A DNA stretch of 22,888 bases from an uncultured Rivibacter sp. (GCA_946480925.1 CAMLLU010000081.1:1-22888); one strand, 5' to 3'. Positions 1 through 11,096 are shown, counted from the stretch's first letter. Notes: generated by a model not told the origin, from the letters alone. Numbers and translations: made by a program.

Positions 1-55
1 TGCACCGACGCCTGCACCGACGCCTGCACCGACGCCTGCACCGACGCCTGCACCG
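1..55 (+). repeat. 12-bp tandem repeat coding an APTP linker
   Basis: Four perfect copies of tgcaccgacgcc lie at 1-48, and a partial fifth copy runs to 55 before diverging. The array is cut by the left window edge, so the total copy number is unknown. In frame it codes Ala-Pro-Thr-Pro repeats in front of the DUF4874 domain. The 12-bp unit keeps the reading frame, so copy-number change would alter linker length only. Confidence 0.95.
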
Positions 56-1357
56 GCGACCAGCGCGAAGTTCACATCGACTTCAGCCGAGCTGGCGAAC
101 CCGGAGCGCGGCATGTACGTGTGGGCGGGCGACAACTTCGTGCAGATGACGCTGGCCGATGCACAGGACGTCTACGCGCGCGGCTACCGCCTGGTGTTCG
201 GGCTGGTGCGGCTCGACGCCTACAAGGCAACGGCGCTGCCGGCCAGCGTGCTGAACAGCCTCTCCACGGCCTTCGGCGCGGCCCGGCAGGCAGGGCTCAA
301 GGTCGTGCCGCGCTTCGTCTACAACTACCCGGAAAACGAAACGCAGTACCGCGATGCGCAGGATGCGCCGCTGAACGTGCTGCAGGGCCACGTCGCACAG
401 CTCAAGCCGGTGTTCCAGGACAACGCCGACGTCATCGCCTACTTCCAGGCGGGCTTCATCGGCGCCTGGGGCGAATGGCACACGTCGTCGAACAACCTCA
501 CGAGCGCGACCGGCATGGCGGCCGTGCGTGATGCGCTGCTCGACGCGCTGCCTGCGACACGTTCGCTGCAGGTGCGCTATCCGGGCGTGCTGATGAGCTG
601 GTCGCCGCAGCCCGGTGCCAGCACCCGCATCGGCATGCACAACGACTGCTTCCTGGCCTCGACGACCGACGTGGGCACCTACAGCGAAAACGCGACGACA
701 CGGCAGGCCGAGCGGGCCTACGTGCAGCAGCTCTCGCGCGTGGCGCCTTTCGGCGGCGAGACCTGCAACCCGGCCGACGAAGCGGGTGCACAGCCGCGCA
801 CGAGCTGCGACGACATCCTGCGCGAAGGCCGCGCTTACGGCCTGTCCTACCTCAACGACGACTACTACCGCGACATCTTCCACAAGACCTGGGAAGCCCA
901 GGGCTGCATGGCGGAGGTCAAGCGCAACATGGGCTACCGCTTCGAGCTGGTGAGCACGGAGCATGCGGGCACGCTGGCTGCTGGCGCCACGGCCACCATC
1001 GGCTTCACGGTGCGCAACGTGGGCTGGGCGCGCGCCTACAACTCGAGGCCGGTGGTGCTCGTGCTGCGCCACCGCACGAACGGCGAAGTGCATCGACTGC
1101 CCGTGGCAGGTGTCGACGTGCGCGACTGGGTGCCCGGTTCGGACATCGCCACCGGCGGCAGCGTCACGTTGCCGGCCGCCATGACCGCCGGTGCCTACGA
1201 CGTGCTGCTGGCCATGCCGGACGCCGCGGCCCGCCTGGCCGGTGACGTGCGCTACGCAGTGCGCCCGGCCAACGCCGACGTGCCGGCCAGCGGCCAGGCC
1301 TGGGACGCGCAGCTCGGCGCATTCCGTTTCGGCACGACGCTCACGGTCACGCGCTAA
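2..1357 (+). CDS. DUF4874/DUF4832 domain protein, 5' end cut by window
   Basis: The frame is open from base 2 to the TAA at 1355-1357, giving 451 visible residues; the true start is to the left of the window. The ATG at 113 is internal, because the segment before it (NPERGMY) is the usual opening of the DUF4874 domain. The visible part starts with a low-complexity APTP linker coded by a 12-bp repeat. DUF4874 follows, to about residue 205, with the conserved GFIGAWGEWH segment. DUF4832 then begins near RIGMHNDCFLAS and contains GGETCNP and SYLNDDYY. A beta-rich tail of about 120 residues ends the protein. Members of this pair of domains are often exported bacterial proteins of unknown activity; a role on carbohydrate is suggested only by the barrel-like first domain. 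A Pro/Thr linker suits a secreted modular protein, with a signal peptide or another domain upstream. The gene converges on the trehalose operon. Confidence 0.85.
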   Translation, partial: APTPAPTPAPTPAPTPAPATSAKFTSTSAELANPERGMYVWAGDNFVQMTLADAQDVYARGYRLVFGLVRLDAYKATALPASVLNSLSTAFGAARQAGLKVVPRFVYNYPENETQYRDAQDAPLNVLQGHVAQLKPVFQDNADVIAYFQAGFIGAWGEWHTSSNNLTSATGMAAVRDALLDALPATRSLQVRYPGVLMSWSPQPGASTRIGMHNDCFLASTTDVGTYSENATTRQAERAYVQQLSRVAPFGGETCNPADEAGAQPRTSCDDILREGRAYGLSYLNDDYYRDIFHKTWEAQGCMAEVKRNMGYRFELVSTEHAGTLAAGATATIGFTVRNVGWARAYNSRPVVLVLRHRTNGEVHRLPVAGVDVRDWVPGSDIATGGSVTLPAAMTAGAYDVLLAMPDAAARLAGDVRYAVRPANADVPASGQAWDAQLGAFRFGTTLTVTR

Positions 1358-1372
1358 GCGCTGGGGGCCGGC

Positions 1373-1399
1373 AGGTGCCGCGTCAATGCCGCGGCACCT
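1373..1399. terminator. 10-bp stem hairpin at convergent gene ends
   Basis: The sequence aggtgccgcg (1373-1382) is perfectly complementary to cgcggcacct (1390-1399), with a 7-base loop. It lies 16 bases after the stop of the DUF4832 gene and covers the last codons of otsA, whose TGA stop (1383-1385) is in the loop. There is no T-run on either side, so it is at best an atypical bidirectional terminator or an mRNA 3'-end stabiliser. Confidence 0.5.
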
Positions 1400-2774
1400 C
1401 GCGCAGGCTGTCGAGGAAGGTGTTGCACCACCAATGCACGTCGAACCGCTTCACGTTGTCCAGCAACGCCGCATGCCGGTTCTGCCGTTCTTCCAGTGAC
1501 ATCTGCAGCGCCCGCTGGATCCCCTGCGCCGTGCCCTGGATGTCGTAGGGATTCACCAGCAGCGCATCGCGCAGTTGCTCTGCCGCTCCGGCAAACCGCG
1601 ACAGCACCAGCACACCGGGGTCGGCCGGATCCTGTGCGGCGATGTACTCCTTGGCCACGAGGTTCATGCCGTCGCGCAAGGGCGTGACCAGCGCCACGCG
1701 GCTCACGCGGCACAGGCCGGGCAACCGCTTGCGCGCTACCGTGCGGTGGATGTAGCGCACCGGCATCCAGTCGAGCTCGCCGTAGTCGCCGTTGATCTCG
1801 CCGCACAGGCCTTCGAGCTCGCGGCGGATGTCGCCGTACGCGTCCACGTCTTCGCGTGACGGCGAGGCGATCTGTATGAGCGTGGCGCTCTTGCGGTGCT
1901 CGGGGTAGGACAGCAGCAGCTCCTTGAACGCGCGGATGCGTTGCGGCAGGCCCTTGGAGTAGTCGAGCCGGTCCACGCCCAGCAGCAGGCGGCGCTGCGA
2001 GTATTCGCGGCGCATGTGTTCGTAGGTCTCGCGCGAGTCGCGCGTGGTGGCCAGGCGCTCGAATTCGTCGACGTCGATGCCGATGGGCACGGCGCGTGCT
2101 CGCACCGTGCGGTTGTAGGCGAGGTAGAGGTCGTCGCCCAGCGGCCTTGCGCCGCCTTCGGTCTGCACGTAGCGCGAGAAGTGAGCCAGGTCGGCTTCGC
2201 TTTGCAGGCCCACCAGGTCGTAGGCGAAGAGCGCGCGCAGCATCACTTCGTGGCCCGGCAGCGCGGCCATCACGAGGGGCGGTGGGAACGGGATGTGGAG
2301 GAAGAAGCCGATGCGGTGCCGGCTGCCCAGCGCGCGCAGCTCGGCCGCGAGCGGGATGAGGTGGTAGTCGTGCACCCAGACGATGTCGTCGTCGTTCAGC
2401 AGCGGCATGAGCTTCTGCGCGAACAGGCGGTTCACGCGCTGGTAGCCGCTCAGGTACGTGGGGTTGAAGTCGGCCAGGTCGAGCCGGTAATGGAACACCG
2501 GCCACAGCACGCGGTTGGCGTAGCCCAGGTAGTAGGCGTCGTAGTCGGGCCGGCTCAGGTCGATGGTGGCGAGCTTCACGTCGCCTGCCTGCTGGACGTG
2601 CACCTGGCTTTCGCCGGCCGTGCCGCCGTCGGCCGCCTCGACGGTGTGTCCGCTCCAGCCGAACCACAGGCCGCCGGTGTTGTTGAGGGCTTCGCCCAGG
2701 GCTACGGCCAGGCCGCCCGCAGCGGGCTTGCGGGGGTCGGCGAGGCGGTTCGATACGACAACGAGACGGGTCAC
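1383..2774 (-). CDS. otsA: Trehalose-6-phosphate synthase (UDP-forming)
   Basis: A 463-residue GT20 glycosyltransferase that joins glucose from UDP-glucose to glucose-6-phosphate to give trehalose-6-phosphate in the cytoplasm. Visible family marks are the N-terminal VVSNRL and GGLAVAL (phosphate/sugar-binding loop), [10 protein letters not shown], the basic [14 protein letters not shown] segment that holds the UDP phosphates, and [10 protein letters not shown] and [11 protein letters not shown] in the C-terminal nucleotide domain. The length matches OtsA of enterobacteria (about 470). The start is a GTG at 2774; an AAGGAG ribosome site lies about 10 bases upstream and no in-frame ATG precedes the conserved N-terminus. 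It is the last gene of the otsB-GH15-otsA operon, 38 bases after the GH15 stop. All main motifs are intact, so it should be active. The product feeds OtsB, coded at the operon's other end. Confidence 0.95.
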   Translation of the reverse strand: MTRLVVVSNRLADPRKPAAGGLAVALGEALNNTGGLWFGWSGHTVEAADGGTAGESQVHVQQAGDVKLATIDLSRPDYDAYYLGYANRVLWPVFHYRLDLADFNPTYLSGYQRVNRLFAQKLMPLLNDDDIVWVHDYHLIPLAAELRALGSRHRIGFFLHIPFPPPLVMAALPGHEVMLRALFAYDLVGLQSEADLAHFSRYVQTEGGARPLGDDLYLAYNRTVRARAVPIGIDVDEFERLATTRDSRETYEHMRREYSQRRLLLGVDRLDYSKGLPQRIRAFKELLLSYPEHRKSATLIQIASPSREDVDAYGDIRRELEGLCGEINGDYGELDWMPVRYIHRTVARKRLPGLCRVSRVALVTPLRDGMNLVAKEYIAAQDPADPGVLVLSRFAGAAEQLRDALLVNPYDIQGTAQGIQRALQMSLEERQNRHAALLDNVKRFDVHWWCNTFLDSLREVPRH

Positions 2775-2812
2775 GCTTTTTCAGCTCCTTTCGGCATTCA
2801 AGTCAAAGTCAA

Positions 2813-4648
2813 TCAGATCGCGGAGTCCCACGGTGCGGAGAGTCGCACCGCGCCGTTGATCAAGCCCACCATCGAATAGGTCTGCGGGAAGTTGCCCCAC
2901 ATCTCGCCGGTGACGGGGTGCGTGTCTTCCGACAGCAGGCCCAGGTGGTTGCGCGCCTTCAGCATGGCCTCGAACACCTCGCGCGCCTGTTCCTTGCGGC
3001 CGATGCGCGCCAGGGCGTCGATGTGCCAGAAGCTGCACACGTTGAAGGCGACTTCGGGGCGGCCGAAATCGTCGGGCGCTTCGTAGCGGCGCATGAAGGG
3101 GCCGTCGCACAGGTGCTTCTCGAGAGCGTCCACCGTCGAGACGAAGCGCGGGTCCTTCGGGTCGATGAAGCCCACTTCGGCCATCAGCAGCACGCTGGCG
3201 TCGAGGTCCTGCCCGCCGAAGCTTTCGGCGAAGGCCTGGCGCTTTTCGTTCCACGCTTCCTTCAGCACGCGCTCGCGCATGTGGTTGGCGTGGCCGTGCC
3301 AGTAGGCGGCGCGGTCGGGCAGGTTGAATTTCGTGGCGATCTTGCCGAGCCGGTCACAGGCGGCCCAGCTCATGAGCACCGACGAGGTGTGGATGCGTGC
3401 GCGCGTGCGCAGCTCCCACATGCCGGCGTCGGGCTTGTCGTGCACGCGGATGGCCTGCTCGCCCACCGCTTCGAGCTGGTGGAATTCGGTGAGCCCGGCG
3501 CGGCGGAACAGGCGCCGGTCGTGGAAGGCCTGCGCGGCGCCCAGCACGATGTTGCCGTACACGTCGTGCTGGAAGTGCTCGCAAGCCTGGTTGCCAACAC
3601 GCACCGGGCCTTGCCCGCGATACCCGGGCAGGTGTTCGACGAAGCTTTCTGTCAGCTTGTCTTCGAGGCCTATGCCGTACAGCGGCTGGATGTGGCCCTC
3701 GCGCATGACGGCCACCACGTTGGTGAGCCAGCGCAGGTAGTCTTCCATGGTGCCCACTTCACTCAGGCTGTTGAGCGCACGCACCACGAAGAAGGCGTCG
3801 CGCAGCCAGCAGTAGCGGTAGTCCCAGTTGCGCGCGCTGCCCGGGGCCTCGGGCACGCTGGTGGTCATGGCCGCGATGATGGCGCCGGTGTCTTCGAAGA
3901 GCGAAAGCTTCAGCGTGATGGCCGCTCGGATCACGGCGTCCTGCCATTCCAGCGGCACGGCCAGGCGGCGCGTCCAGGTGCGCCAGTAGGCACCCGTCTC
4001 GAGTTCGAAGCTGCGCGCCGTTTCGGCGATGCCGCCCATCAGCGTCTCGTCGGGGCCGAGGATGAAGTTCATCGGCCGGTCGGCCACGAAGGGCGTTTCG
4101 GCGAGCACGTAGTTCAGCGGCGCATCGCAGGTGAGCCGCAGCGTCTGCGTGGCGCCCACGTAGCGGATGTGGTGGCTGCCCTGCGTGATGGTGGGCGTGT
4201 GCAGCCCCCAGTCGAACTTGGGGCGCAGCCGCACGCGCAGCCGCGGCGTGCCGGCGATGGGGCGGATGCGGCGGATCAGCTGCACCGGCCGGAACATGCG
4301 GTCGCGGCTCAGGAAACGCGGCGCGAAGTCGGTCACCTCGATGCCATGGCCGCGCTTGTCGTACAGCCGCGTGTGCAGGATCGCGGTGTTGACCTGGTAT
4401 TCCTGCTCGCTGTGGCTGAAGTCTTCGATCTCGAAGCTCCAGATGCTGGCGTTGCCGGTGGAGTCGAGCAGCGCGTTGAACACCGGGTCACCGTCGAAGC
4501 GCGGCAGGCAGCACCACACCACGCGGGCGTAGCGGTCCACCAATGCCGAGAAGCCGCAATTGCCGACCACGCCCACTTCGAGCGACGAGGTGGTGGGCAA
4601 CGCGTTGCCGCTGCTGGTGCTGCTCTGTCCGACGACGTTGGATTCCAT
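2813..4648 (-). CDS. Glycoside hydrolase family 15 protein (possible trehalase or glucoamylase-like)
   Basis: A 611-residue GH15 enzyme, normal length for the bacterial cytoplasmic type. The N-terminal beta-domain starts with LEVGVVGNCGFSALVDRYARVVWCCLPRFD. The (alpha/alpha)6 catalytic barrel carries RNWDYRYCWLRDA, GNQACEHFQHDVYG, IHTSSVLMSWAACDR and the C-terminal GEMWGNFPQTYSMVGLI, which holds the usual second acidic catalytic segment. No signal peptide is visible. GH15 enzymes cut alpha-glucosidic bonds by inversion; some members from actinobacteria are trehalases, others are glucoamylases or glucodextranases. Sitting between otsB and otsA, a trehalose or trehalose-related substrate is likely, but this is inferred from context. 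The ATG at 4648 has a GGAGG site 7 bases upstream, which is paired in a small hairpin. It begins 42 bases after the otsB stop. Confidence 0.9.
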   Translation of the reverse strand: MESNVVGQSSTSSGNALPTTSSLEVGVVGNCGFSALVDRYARVVWCCLPRFDGDPVFNALLDSTGNASIWSFEIEDFSHSEQEYQVNTAILHTRLYDKRGHGIEVTDFAPRFLSRDRMFRPVQLIRRIRPIAGTPRLRVRLRPKFDWGLHTPTITQGSHHIRYVGATQTLRLTCDAPLNYVLAETPFVADRPMNFILGPDETLMGGIAETARSFELETGAYWRTWTRRLAVPLEWQDAVIRAAITLKLSLFEDTGAIIAAMTTSVPEAPGSARNWDYRYCWLRDAFFVVRALNSLSEVGTMEDYLRWLTNVVAVMREGHIQPLYGIGLEDKLTESFVEHLPGYRGQGPVRVGNQACEHFQHDVYGNIVLGAAQAFHDRRLFRRAGLTEFHQLEAVGEQAIRVHDKPDAGMWELRTRARIHTSSVLMSWAACDRLGKIATKFNLPDRAAYWHGHANHMRERVLKEAWNEKRQAFAESFGGQDLDASVLLMAEVGFIDPKDPRFVSTVDALEKHLCDGPFMRRYEAPDDFGRPEVAFNVCSFWHIDALARIGRKEQAREVFEAMLKARNHLGLLSEDTHPVTGEMWGNFPQTYSMVGLINGAVRLSAPWDSAI

Positions 4649-4655
4649 GGTGCGT

Positions 4656-4668
4656 CCTCCTCGGGAGG
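4656..4668 (-). promoter_or_regulatory. Ribosome-binding site of the GH15 gene inside a small hairpin
   Basis: Read on the minus strand, CCTCC (4668-4664), CGA and GGAGG (4660-4656) form a 5-bp all-GC stem with a 3-base loop. GGAGG is the Shine-Dalgarno site for the ATG at 4648. The stem could lower initiation on the middle gene of the operon unless ribosomes arriving from otsB open it. The structure is seen in sequence; an effect on expression is inferred. Confidence 0.5.
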
Positions 4669-4690
4669 TGTTGTTGCTTGTTCTTGCGCG

Positions 4691-5434
4691 TCAGGCCAGT
4701 GCGACGGCTGCCTGCTGCAGCCATTGCCGCAGCGCCGCCGGGTCGGGCAGCCGCCACTGCGCCTGCGTGGTGCCCGGGCCCACCTTGATGCCGCAGCCGC
4801 CCAGCCGCTGCACGGCGGCAAAGCCCGCTTCGTCGGTCACGTCGTCGCCGGCGAACAGCGGCTTGCGGCCCGAAAAAGGGGCTTCGGCCATGAAGGCCTC
4901 GACGGCGTAGCCCTTGCTGGCGCCGCGTGGCTTGGCCTCCACCACCTGCTTGCCGTGCAGCAGCGTGAGGCCGCGGTAACGGTCCACCGCGAGCTCCATG
5001 AGGGCGAGGCAGGCGGCCTCGAAGGCCGGCGCGAGGCGGTAGTGCAGGGCCAGGGCGCCGGGCTTGCGCTCCACCAGCAGGCCCGGGTGCCGGGCGGCCA
5101 GCGCGTCGGCCTCGCGGGCCACGTCTTCGAGCACGGTTTCGAGCGTGCTTTCGACGCGCATCACCTCGCCGTTGGCCTGGCGCCGTTCAGCACCGTGCAC
5201 GCCCGCGCAGGGCAGCACCAGCGGCACGAGCAGGCGGTCGAGCTGCTCGATGGGGCGGCCAGACACCACGGCCAGCGCGCCGTCGAGGCGCTCATGCAGG
5301 GCTTTCAACGTGTCGGTCAGCCCGGGCAGCACCGCCACCGCATCCGGGCGCGGTGCCAAGTCGGCCAGGGTGCCATCGAAGTCCACGAACAGCGCGCATC
5401 CCCCGTCGATGGCCGGTATGTCGTTGTTTTGCAT
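4691..5434 (-). CDS. otsB: Trehalose-6-phosphate phosphatase
   Basis: A 247-residue HAD-superfamily phosphatase that removes phosphate from trehalose-6-phosphate to give trehalose. Motif I is FVDFDGTLADL near residue 20, with the Asp nucleophile and the second Asp. VVSGRPIEQLDRLL follows (motif II region). The cap segment leads to GASKGYAVEAF with the motif III Lys, and FAGDDVTDEAGFA is motif IV, which binds Mg. Length equals that of known OtsB proteins. The frame is open much further upstream (to 5806), but the ATG at 5434 sits 15 residues before motif I, as is normal for the family. Its ribosome site is weak, so the exact start is less certain than the identity. It is the first gene of the operon, so the promoter should lie in 5435-5651, shared with the divergent dctP-like gene. 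Confidence 0.93.
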   Translation of the reverse strand: MQNNDIPAIDGGCALFVDFDGTLADLAPRPDAVAVLPGLTDTLKALHERLDGALAVVSGRPIEQLDRLLVPLVLPCAGVHGAERRQANGEVMRVESTLETVLEDVAREADALAARHPGLLVERKPGALALHYRLAPAFEAACLALMELAVDRYRGLTLLHGKQVVEAKPRGASKGYAVEAFMAEAPFSGRKPLFAGDDVTDEAGFAAVQRLGGCGIKVGPGTTQAQWRLPDPAALRQWLQQAAVALA

Positions 5435-5651
5435 GGCGCCCAAGGTAGCAAAGGGCCGCTGAAAACGCTGTAGGCGTACCGGCAATCCGCGGGCCCTGCC
5501 GGGGCTTGTGATCGCATTTCGTAACAGTTGGCGAGCCGTCCTCAATGCGGCAGGGGGCCGTGCCGAAAACCGTTGATACAAGGTTCCCTGCCGAGGTGCG
5601 CACGCGGCCCCGTGTGCCTGGCCCGGTGGGAGCCGCGCGTAGCGAGGACCC
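5435..5651. other. Divergent intergenic region, otsB / DctP-like gene
   Basis: These 217 bases separate two divergent transcription units and must carry promoters for both. No convincing -35/-10 pair was found on either strand; TTGATACA on the plus strand (about 5572-5579) has no good partner. The composition is slightly less coding-like, with no visible gene. A GAGGA ribosome site lies just before the ATG at 5652. Confidence 0.5.
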
Positions 5652-6725
5652 ATGCACAACAACGCAAATCGATCACGGTTCGGTGCCCGCCTGCTGCTCT
5701 GCCTGGCGGCGCTGATGGCGGCTGCCCTCGCCTTGCCGGCCGGTGCGGCGGAGCCGGCGGTGCGCCTGCGCATCGTGGGCGGGCTGTCGGGCCTGCACCA
5801 GTACACGCGTCACGAGGAGCCGTTCTGGACCCGCGAACTGGCGCGCCTGACGGGCAGCCGTGCCAGCGCGGAGATCGTGCCGTTCGACCGCGCCGGCATC
5901 CGGGGGCAGGAGATGCTGCGCCTGGTGCAGCTGGGCGCGGTGCCGTTCGGCACGGCGTTGCTGAGCGCGAGCGCCACGCAGGACCCGGAGCTGGGCGCGC
6001 CCGACCTGGCGGGCCTCAACCCGAACATCGCATCGAGCCGCCGCAGCGTGGCCGCCTTCCGGCACTACCTGCAGAAGATGCTGCAGGAGCGCTATGGCAT
6101 CGAGCTGCTGGCGGTGTATGCGTATCCGGCGCAGGTGATCTTCTGCAACAAACCGCTGGCCGGGCTGGCAGACCTGGCCAGGCGCCGCGTGCGCACCGCC
6201 GGCCCGTCGCAGGCCGACCTGGTGGAAGCGCTGGGCGCCGTGCCGGTGCAGACCGGCTTCACCGAGATCGTGCCGAACCTGAACAGCGGCAACATCGAAT
6301 GCGCGGTCACCGGCACGATGTCGGGCAACACCATCGGCCTGCACGAGATCACCACGCACATCCACAGCGCGCCCATCACCTGGGGGCTCGCGGCCTTCGT
6401 AGCCAACGGCGCGGCCTGGGAGGCCCTGCCCAAGGACGTGCAGGCGGTGCTGCGGCAGGAGCTGCCCAAGCTGGAACAGGCCATCTGGGACGAGGCCGCG
6501 CGTGAAACCGGCGAGGGCGTGGCCTGCAACACGGGCACGGCGAGCTGCAAGTCCGGCCGCACCGGCCGCATGAAAGAGGTGCCCGACTCGGCGGCCGACC
6601 AGCGCCTGCGCCGCGAGATCCTGGTGAGCACCGTGCTGCCGCGCTGGGTGCAGCGCTGCGGCCCGCAATGCGCCCAGCTGTGGCGCCAGACCATCGGCCC
6701 GGCGCTGGGCATCGATCTGCGCTGA
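5652..6725 (+). CDS. TRAP-type periplasmic substrate-binding protein (DctP family)
   Basis: A 357-residue exported solute-binding protein. It has an N-terminal signal peptide (basic start, hydrophobic residues about 13-31, likely cleavage near AGA-AE). The body has DctP-family traits: LNPNIASSRR, a strand ending VFCNKP-like (VIFCNKPLAGLADL), RVRTAGPSQADLVEALGAVPVQTGF and the hinge segment NLNSGNIECAVTGTMSGN. The C-terminal part carries four cysteines in two pairs (CNTGTASC and CGPQC) that could form disulfides in the periplasm. TRAP binding proteins hand organic acids to the DctQ/DctM permease, but neither is present here. The next gene, 24 bases downstream, is a sensor kinase with a large periplasmic domain, so this protein may act as its ligand-binding partner rather than in uptake. 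The start was chosen from the signal peptide and a GAGGA site about 5 bases upstream. Confidence 0.85.
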   Translation: MHNNANRSRFGARLLLCLAALMAAALALPAGAAEPAVRLRIVGGLSGLHQYTRHEEPFWTRELARLTGSRASAEIVPFDRAGIRGQEMLRLVQLGAVPFGTALLSASATQDPELGAPDLAGLNPNIASSRRSVAAFRHYLQKMLQERYGIELLAVYAYPAQVIFCNKPLAGLADLARRRVRTAGPSQADLVEALGAVPVQTGFTEIVPNLNSGNIECAVTGTMSGNTIGLHEITTHIHSAPITWGLAAFVANGAAWEALPKDVQAVLRQELPKLEQAIWDEAARETGEGVACNTGTASCKSGRTGRMKEVPDSAADQRLRREILVSTVLPRWVQRCGPQCAQLWRQTIGPALGIDLR

Positions 6726-6749
6726 GCCATTGAAGCAGCACCCACCGGC

Positions 6750-9278
<2,529 letters not shown>

Positions 9279-9431
9279 ACGGCCGGCCCCGATCACGGCC
9301 TGTCGGGGGCCGATCGGGCCTCGGGCGATAATCGGCGCCATCTTTGCGGCAACCGGCGACCTGCCGGCCCAGCCCGGCCTGCGGGCCGGAAACGCCGCCC
9401 CTCCCGTCCCTCACACCTCAAGGTTCGTCAC
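9279..9431 (+). promoter_or_regulatory. ettA leader with a possible promoter and hairpin
   Basis: GATAAT at 9327-9332 is a good -10 match and would give a leader of about 90 bases; the region 16-18 bases upstream is G-rich with no clear -35. Upstream, ggccccga (9285-9292) can pair with tcgggggcc (9303-9311), which may end the kinase mRNA although no T-run follows. Within the leader, ccggccc (9364-9370) and gggccgg (9383-9389) form a perfect 7-bp stem with a 12-base loop. Promoter assignment is tentative. Confidence 0.4.
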
Positions 9432-11096
9432 ATGGCGCAATACGTCTACACCATGAACCGCGTCGGCAAGATCGTTCCGCCGAAGCGTCAGATCCTCAAG
9501 GACATCTCGCTGTCGTTCTTCCCCGGCGCGAAGATCGGCGTGCTGGGCCTGAACGGCTCGGGCAAGTCCACGCTGCTCAAGATCATGGCCGGCATCGACA
9601 AGGAGATCGAGGGCGAAGCCGTGCCGATGCCGGGCCTGAAGATCGGTTACCTGCCGCAGGAGCCGCAGCTCGAGCCCGAGCAGACCGTGCGTGAAGCGGT
9701 GGAGCAGGGCATCGGCGGCGTGCTGGCCGCCAAGAAGCGCCTCGACGAGGTGTACGCCGAATACGCCGAGCCCGATGCCGACTTCGACAAGCTGGCCGCC
9801 GAGCAGGCCGAGCTGGAAGCCATCATCGCCGCGGCCGGCAGCGAAAACACCGACCTGCAGCTCGAACTCGCGGCCGACGCACTGCGCCTGCCGCCGTGGG
9901 ACGCCAGGATCGGCGTGCTCTCCGGCGGCGAAAAGCGCCGCGTGGCGCTGTGCCGCCTGCTGCTGAGCAAGCCCGACATGCTGCTGCTCGACGAACCCAC
10001 CAACCACCTGGACGCGGAATCCGTGGAATGGCTGGAGCACTTCCTGCAGCGCTTTCCGGGCACCGTGGTGGCCATCACCCACGACCGCTACTTCCTCGAC
10101 AACGCCGCCGAGTGGATCCTTGAACTCGACCGCGGCATGGGCATTCCCTGGAAGGGCAACTACTCCGACTGGCTCGACCAGAAGGAACGCCGCCTGGAGG
10201 TGGAACAGAAGAAGGAAGACGCCCGCATCAAGGCGATGAAGGAAGAACTGAAGTGGGTGCGCTCCAACGCCAAGGGCCGCCAGGCCAAGAGCAAGGCGCG
10301 CCTGGCCCGCTTCGAGGAGCTGAGCGACGTCGAATACCAGCGCCGCAACGAAACGAACGAGATCTTCATTCCCGTGGCCGAGCGCCTGGGCAATGAGGTC
10401 ATCGAGTTCAAGAACGTCACCAAGAGCTTCGGCGACCGGCTGCTGATCGACAACCTGAGCTTCAAGATCCCGGCCGGCGCCATCGTCGGCATCATCGGCC
10501 CCAACGGCGCGGGCAAGTCCACGCTGTTCCGCATGATCCGCGGCACCGAAACGCCGGACGGCGGCGAAGTGGCCATCGGTAAGACCGCGCGCCTGGCCTT
10601 CGTGGACCAGAGCCGCGAAGAGCTGGCCAACGACAAGACGGTGTGGGAAGACGTCTCGGGCGGCCTGGACAACATCGTGGTCGGCCAGTTCGTGATGCCC
10701 AGCCGTGCCTACATCGGCCGCTTCAACTTCAAGGGCAACGACCAGCAGAAGCAGGTGGGCAACCTCTCGGGCGGTGAACGCGGTCGCCTGCACCTGGCCA
10801 AGACGCTGGCCAAGGGCGGCAACGTGCTGATGCTCGACGAACCGTCGAACGACCTCGACGTGGAAACCCTGCGAGCCCTGGAAGAGGCGCTGCTCGAGTT
10901 CGCCGGCTCGGCGATGGTGATCAGCCACGACCGCTGGTTCCTCGACCGCATCTGCACGCACATCCTGGCCTGCGAGGGCGACTCGCAGTGGTTCTTCTTC
11001 AACGGCAACTACCAGGAATACGAAGAAGACAAGAAGAAGCGCCTGGGCGAAGAAGGCGCCCGGCCGCACCGCCTGCGCTTCAAGAACTTGAAGTAA
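9432..11096 (+). CDS. ettA: Energy-dependent translational throttle protein EttA (ABC-F)
   Basis: A 554-residue cytoplasmic ABC-F ATPase, almost the same length as E. coli EttA. It has two ABC cassettes and no membrane segments. Cassette 1: Walker A GLNGSGKST (about 39-47), signature LSGGEKRRVAL, Walker B LLLDEPTNHLD. Cassette 2: Walker A GPNGAGKST (356-364), signature LSGGERGRL, Walker B MLDEPSNDLD. Between them lies the charged P-site tRNA interaction linker (about 240-300), containing NYSDWLDQKERR and the Lys/Arg-rich KGRQAKSKARLARF. The N-terminal MAQYVYTMNRVGK and the C-terminal basic tail are typical of EttA rather than Uup or YbiT. EttA binds the ribosomal E site and gates the first peptide bond according to the ATP/ADP ratio. 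An AAGG site precedes the ATG. It appears to be transcribed alone: a strong terminator follows. Confidence 0.96.
   Translation: MAQYVYTMNRVGKIVPPKRQILKDISLSFFPGAKIGVLGLNGSGKSTLLKIMAGIDKEIEGEAVPMPGLKIGYLPQEPQLEPEQTVREAVEQGIGGVLAAKKRLDEVYAEYAEPDADFDKLAAEQAELEAIIAAAGSENTDLQLELAADALRLPPWDARIGVLSGGEKRRVALCRLLLSKPDMLLLDEPTNHLDAESVEWLEHFLQRFPGTVVAITHDRYFLDNAAEWILELDRGMGIPWKGNYSDWLDQKERRLEVEQKKEDARIKAMKEELKWVRSNAKGRQAKSKARLARFEELSDVEYQRRNETNEIFIPVAERLGNEVIEFKNVTKSFGDRLLIDNLSFKIPAGAIVGIIGPNGAGKSTLFRMIRGTETPDGGEVAIGKTARLAFVDQSREELANDKTVWEDVSGGLDNIVVGQFVMPSRAYIGRFNFKGNDQQKQVGNLSGGERGRLHLAKTLAKGGNVLMLDEPSNDLDVETLRALEEALLEFAGSAMVISHDRWFLDRICTHILACEGDSQWFFFNGNYQEYEEDKKKRLGEEGARPHRLRFKNLK

Noticed and set aside
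1..60. CRISPR-like short repeat array at the left edge
   Set aside because: The 12-bp units are contiguous without spacers and stay in frame in a coding sequence; it is a coding minisatellite.
2918..5473. An 851-codon plus-strand frame opposite GH15 and otsB
   Set aside because: Antisense composition without motifs; the minus-strand genes are unmistakable.
5435..5806. Longer N-terminus for otsB using the open frame up to 5806
   Set aside because: It would overlap the start of the divergent DctP-like gene and add sequence with no family match; HAD motif I is correctly placed from the ATG at 5434.
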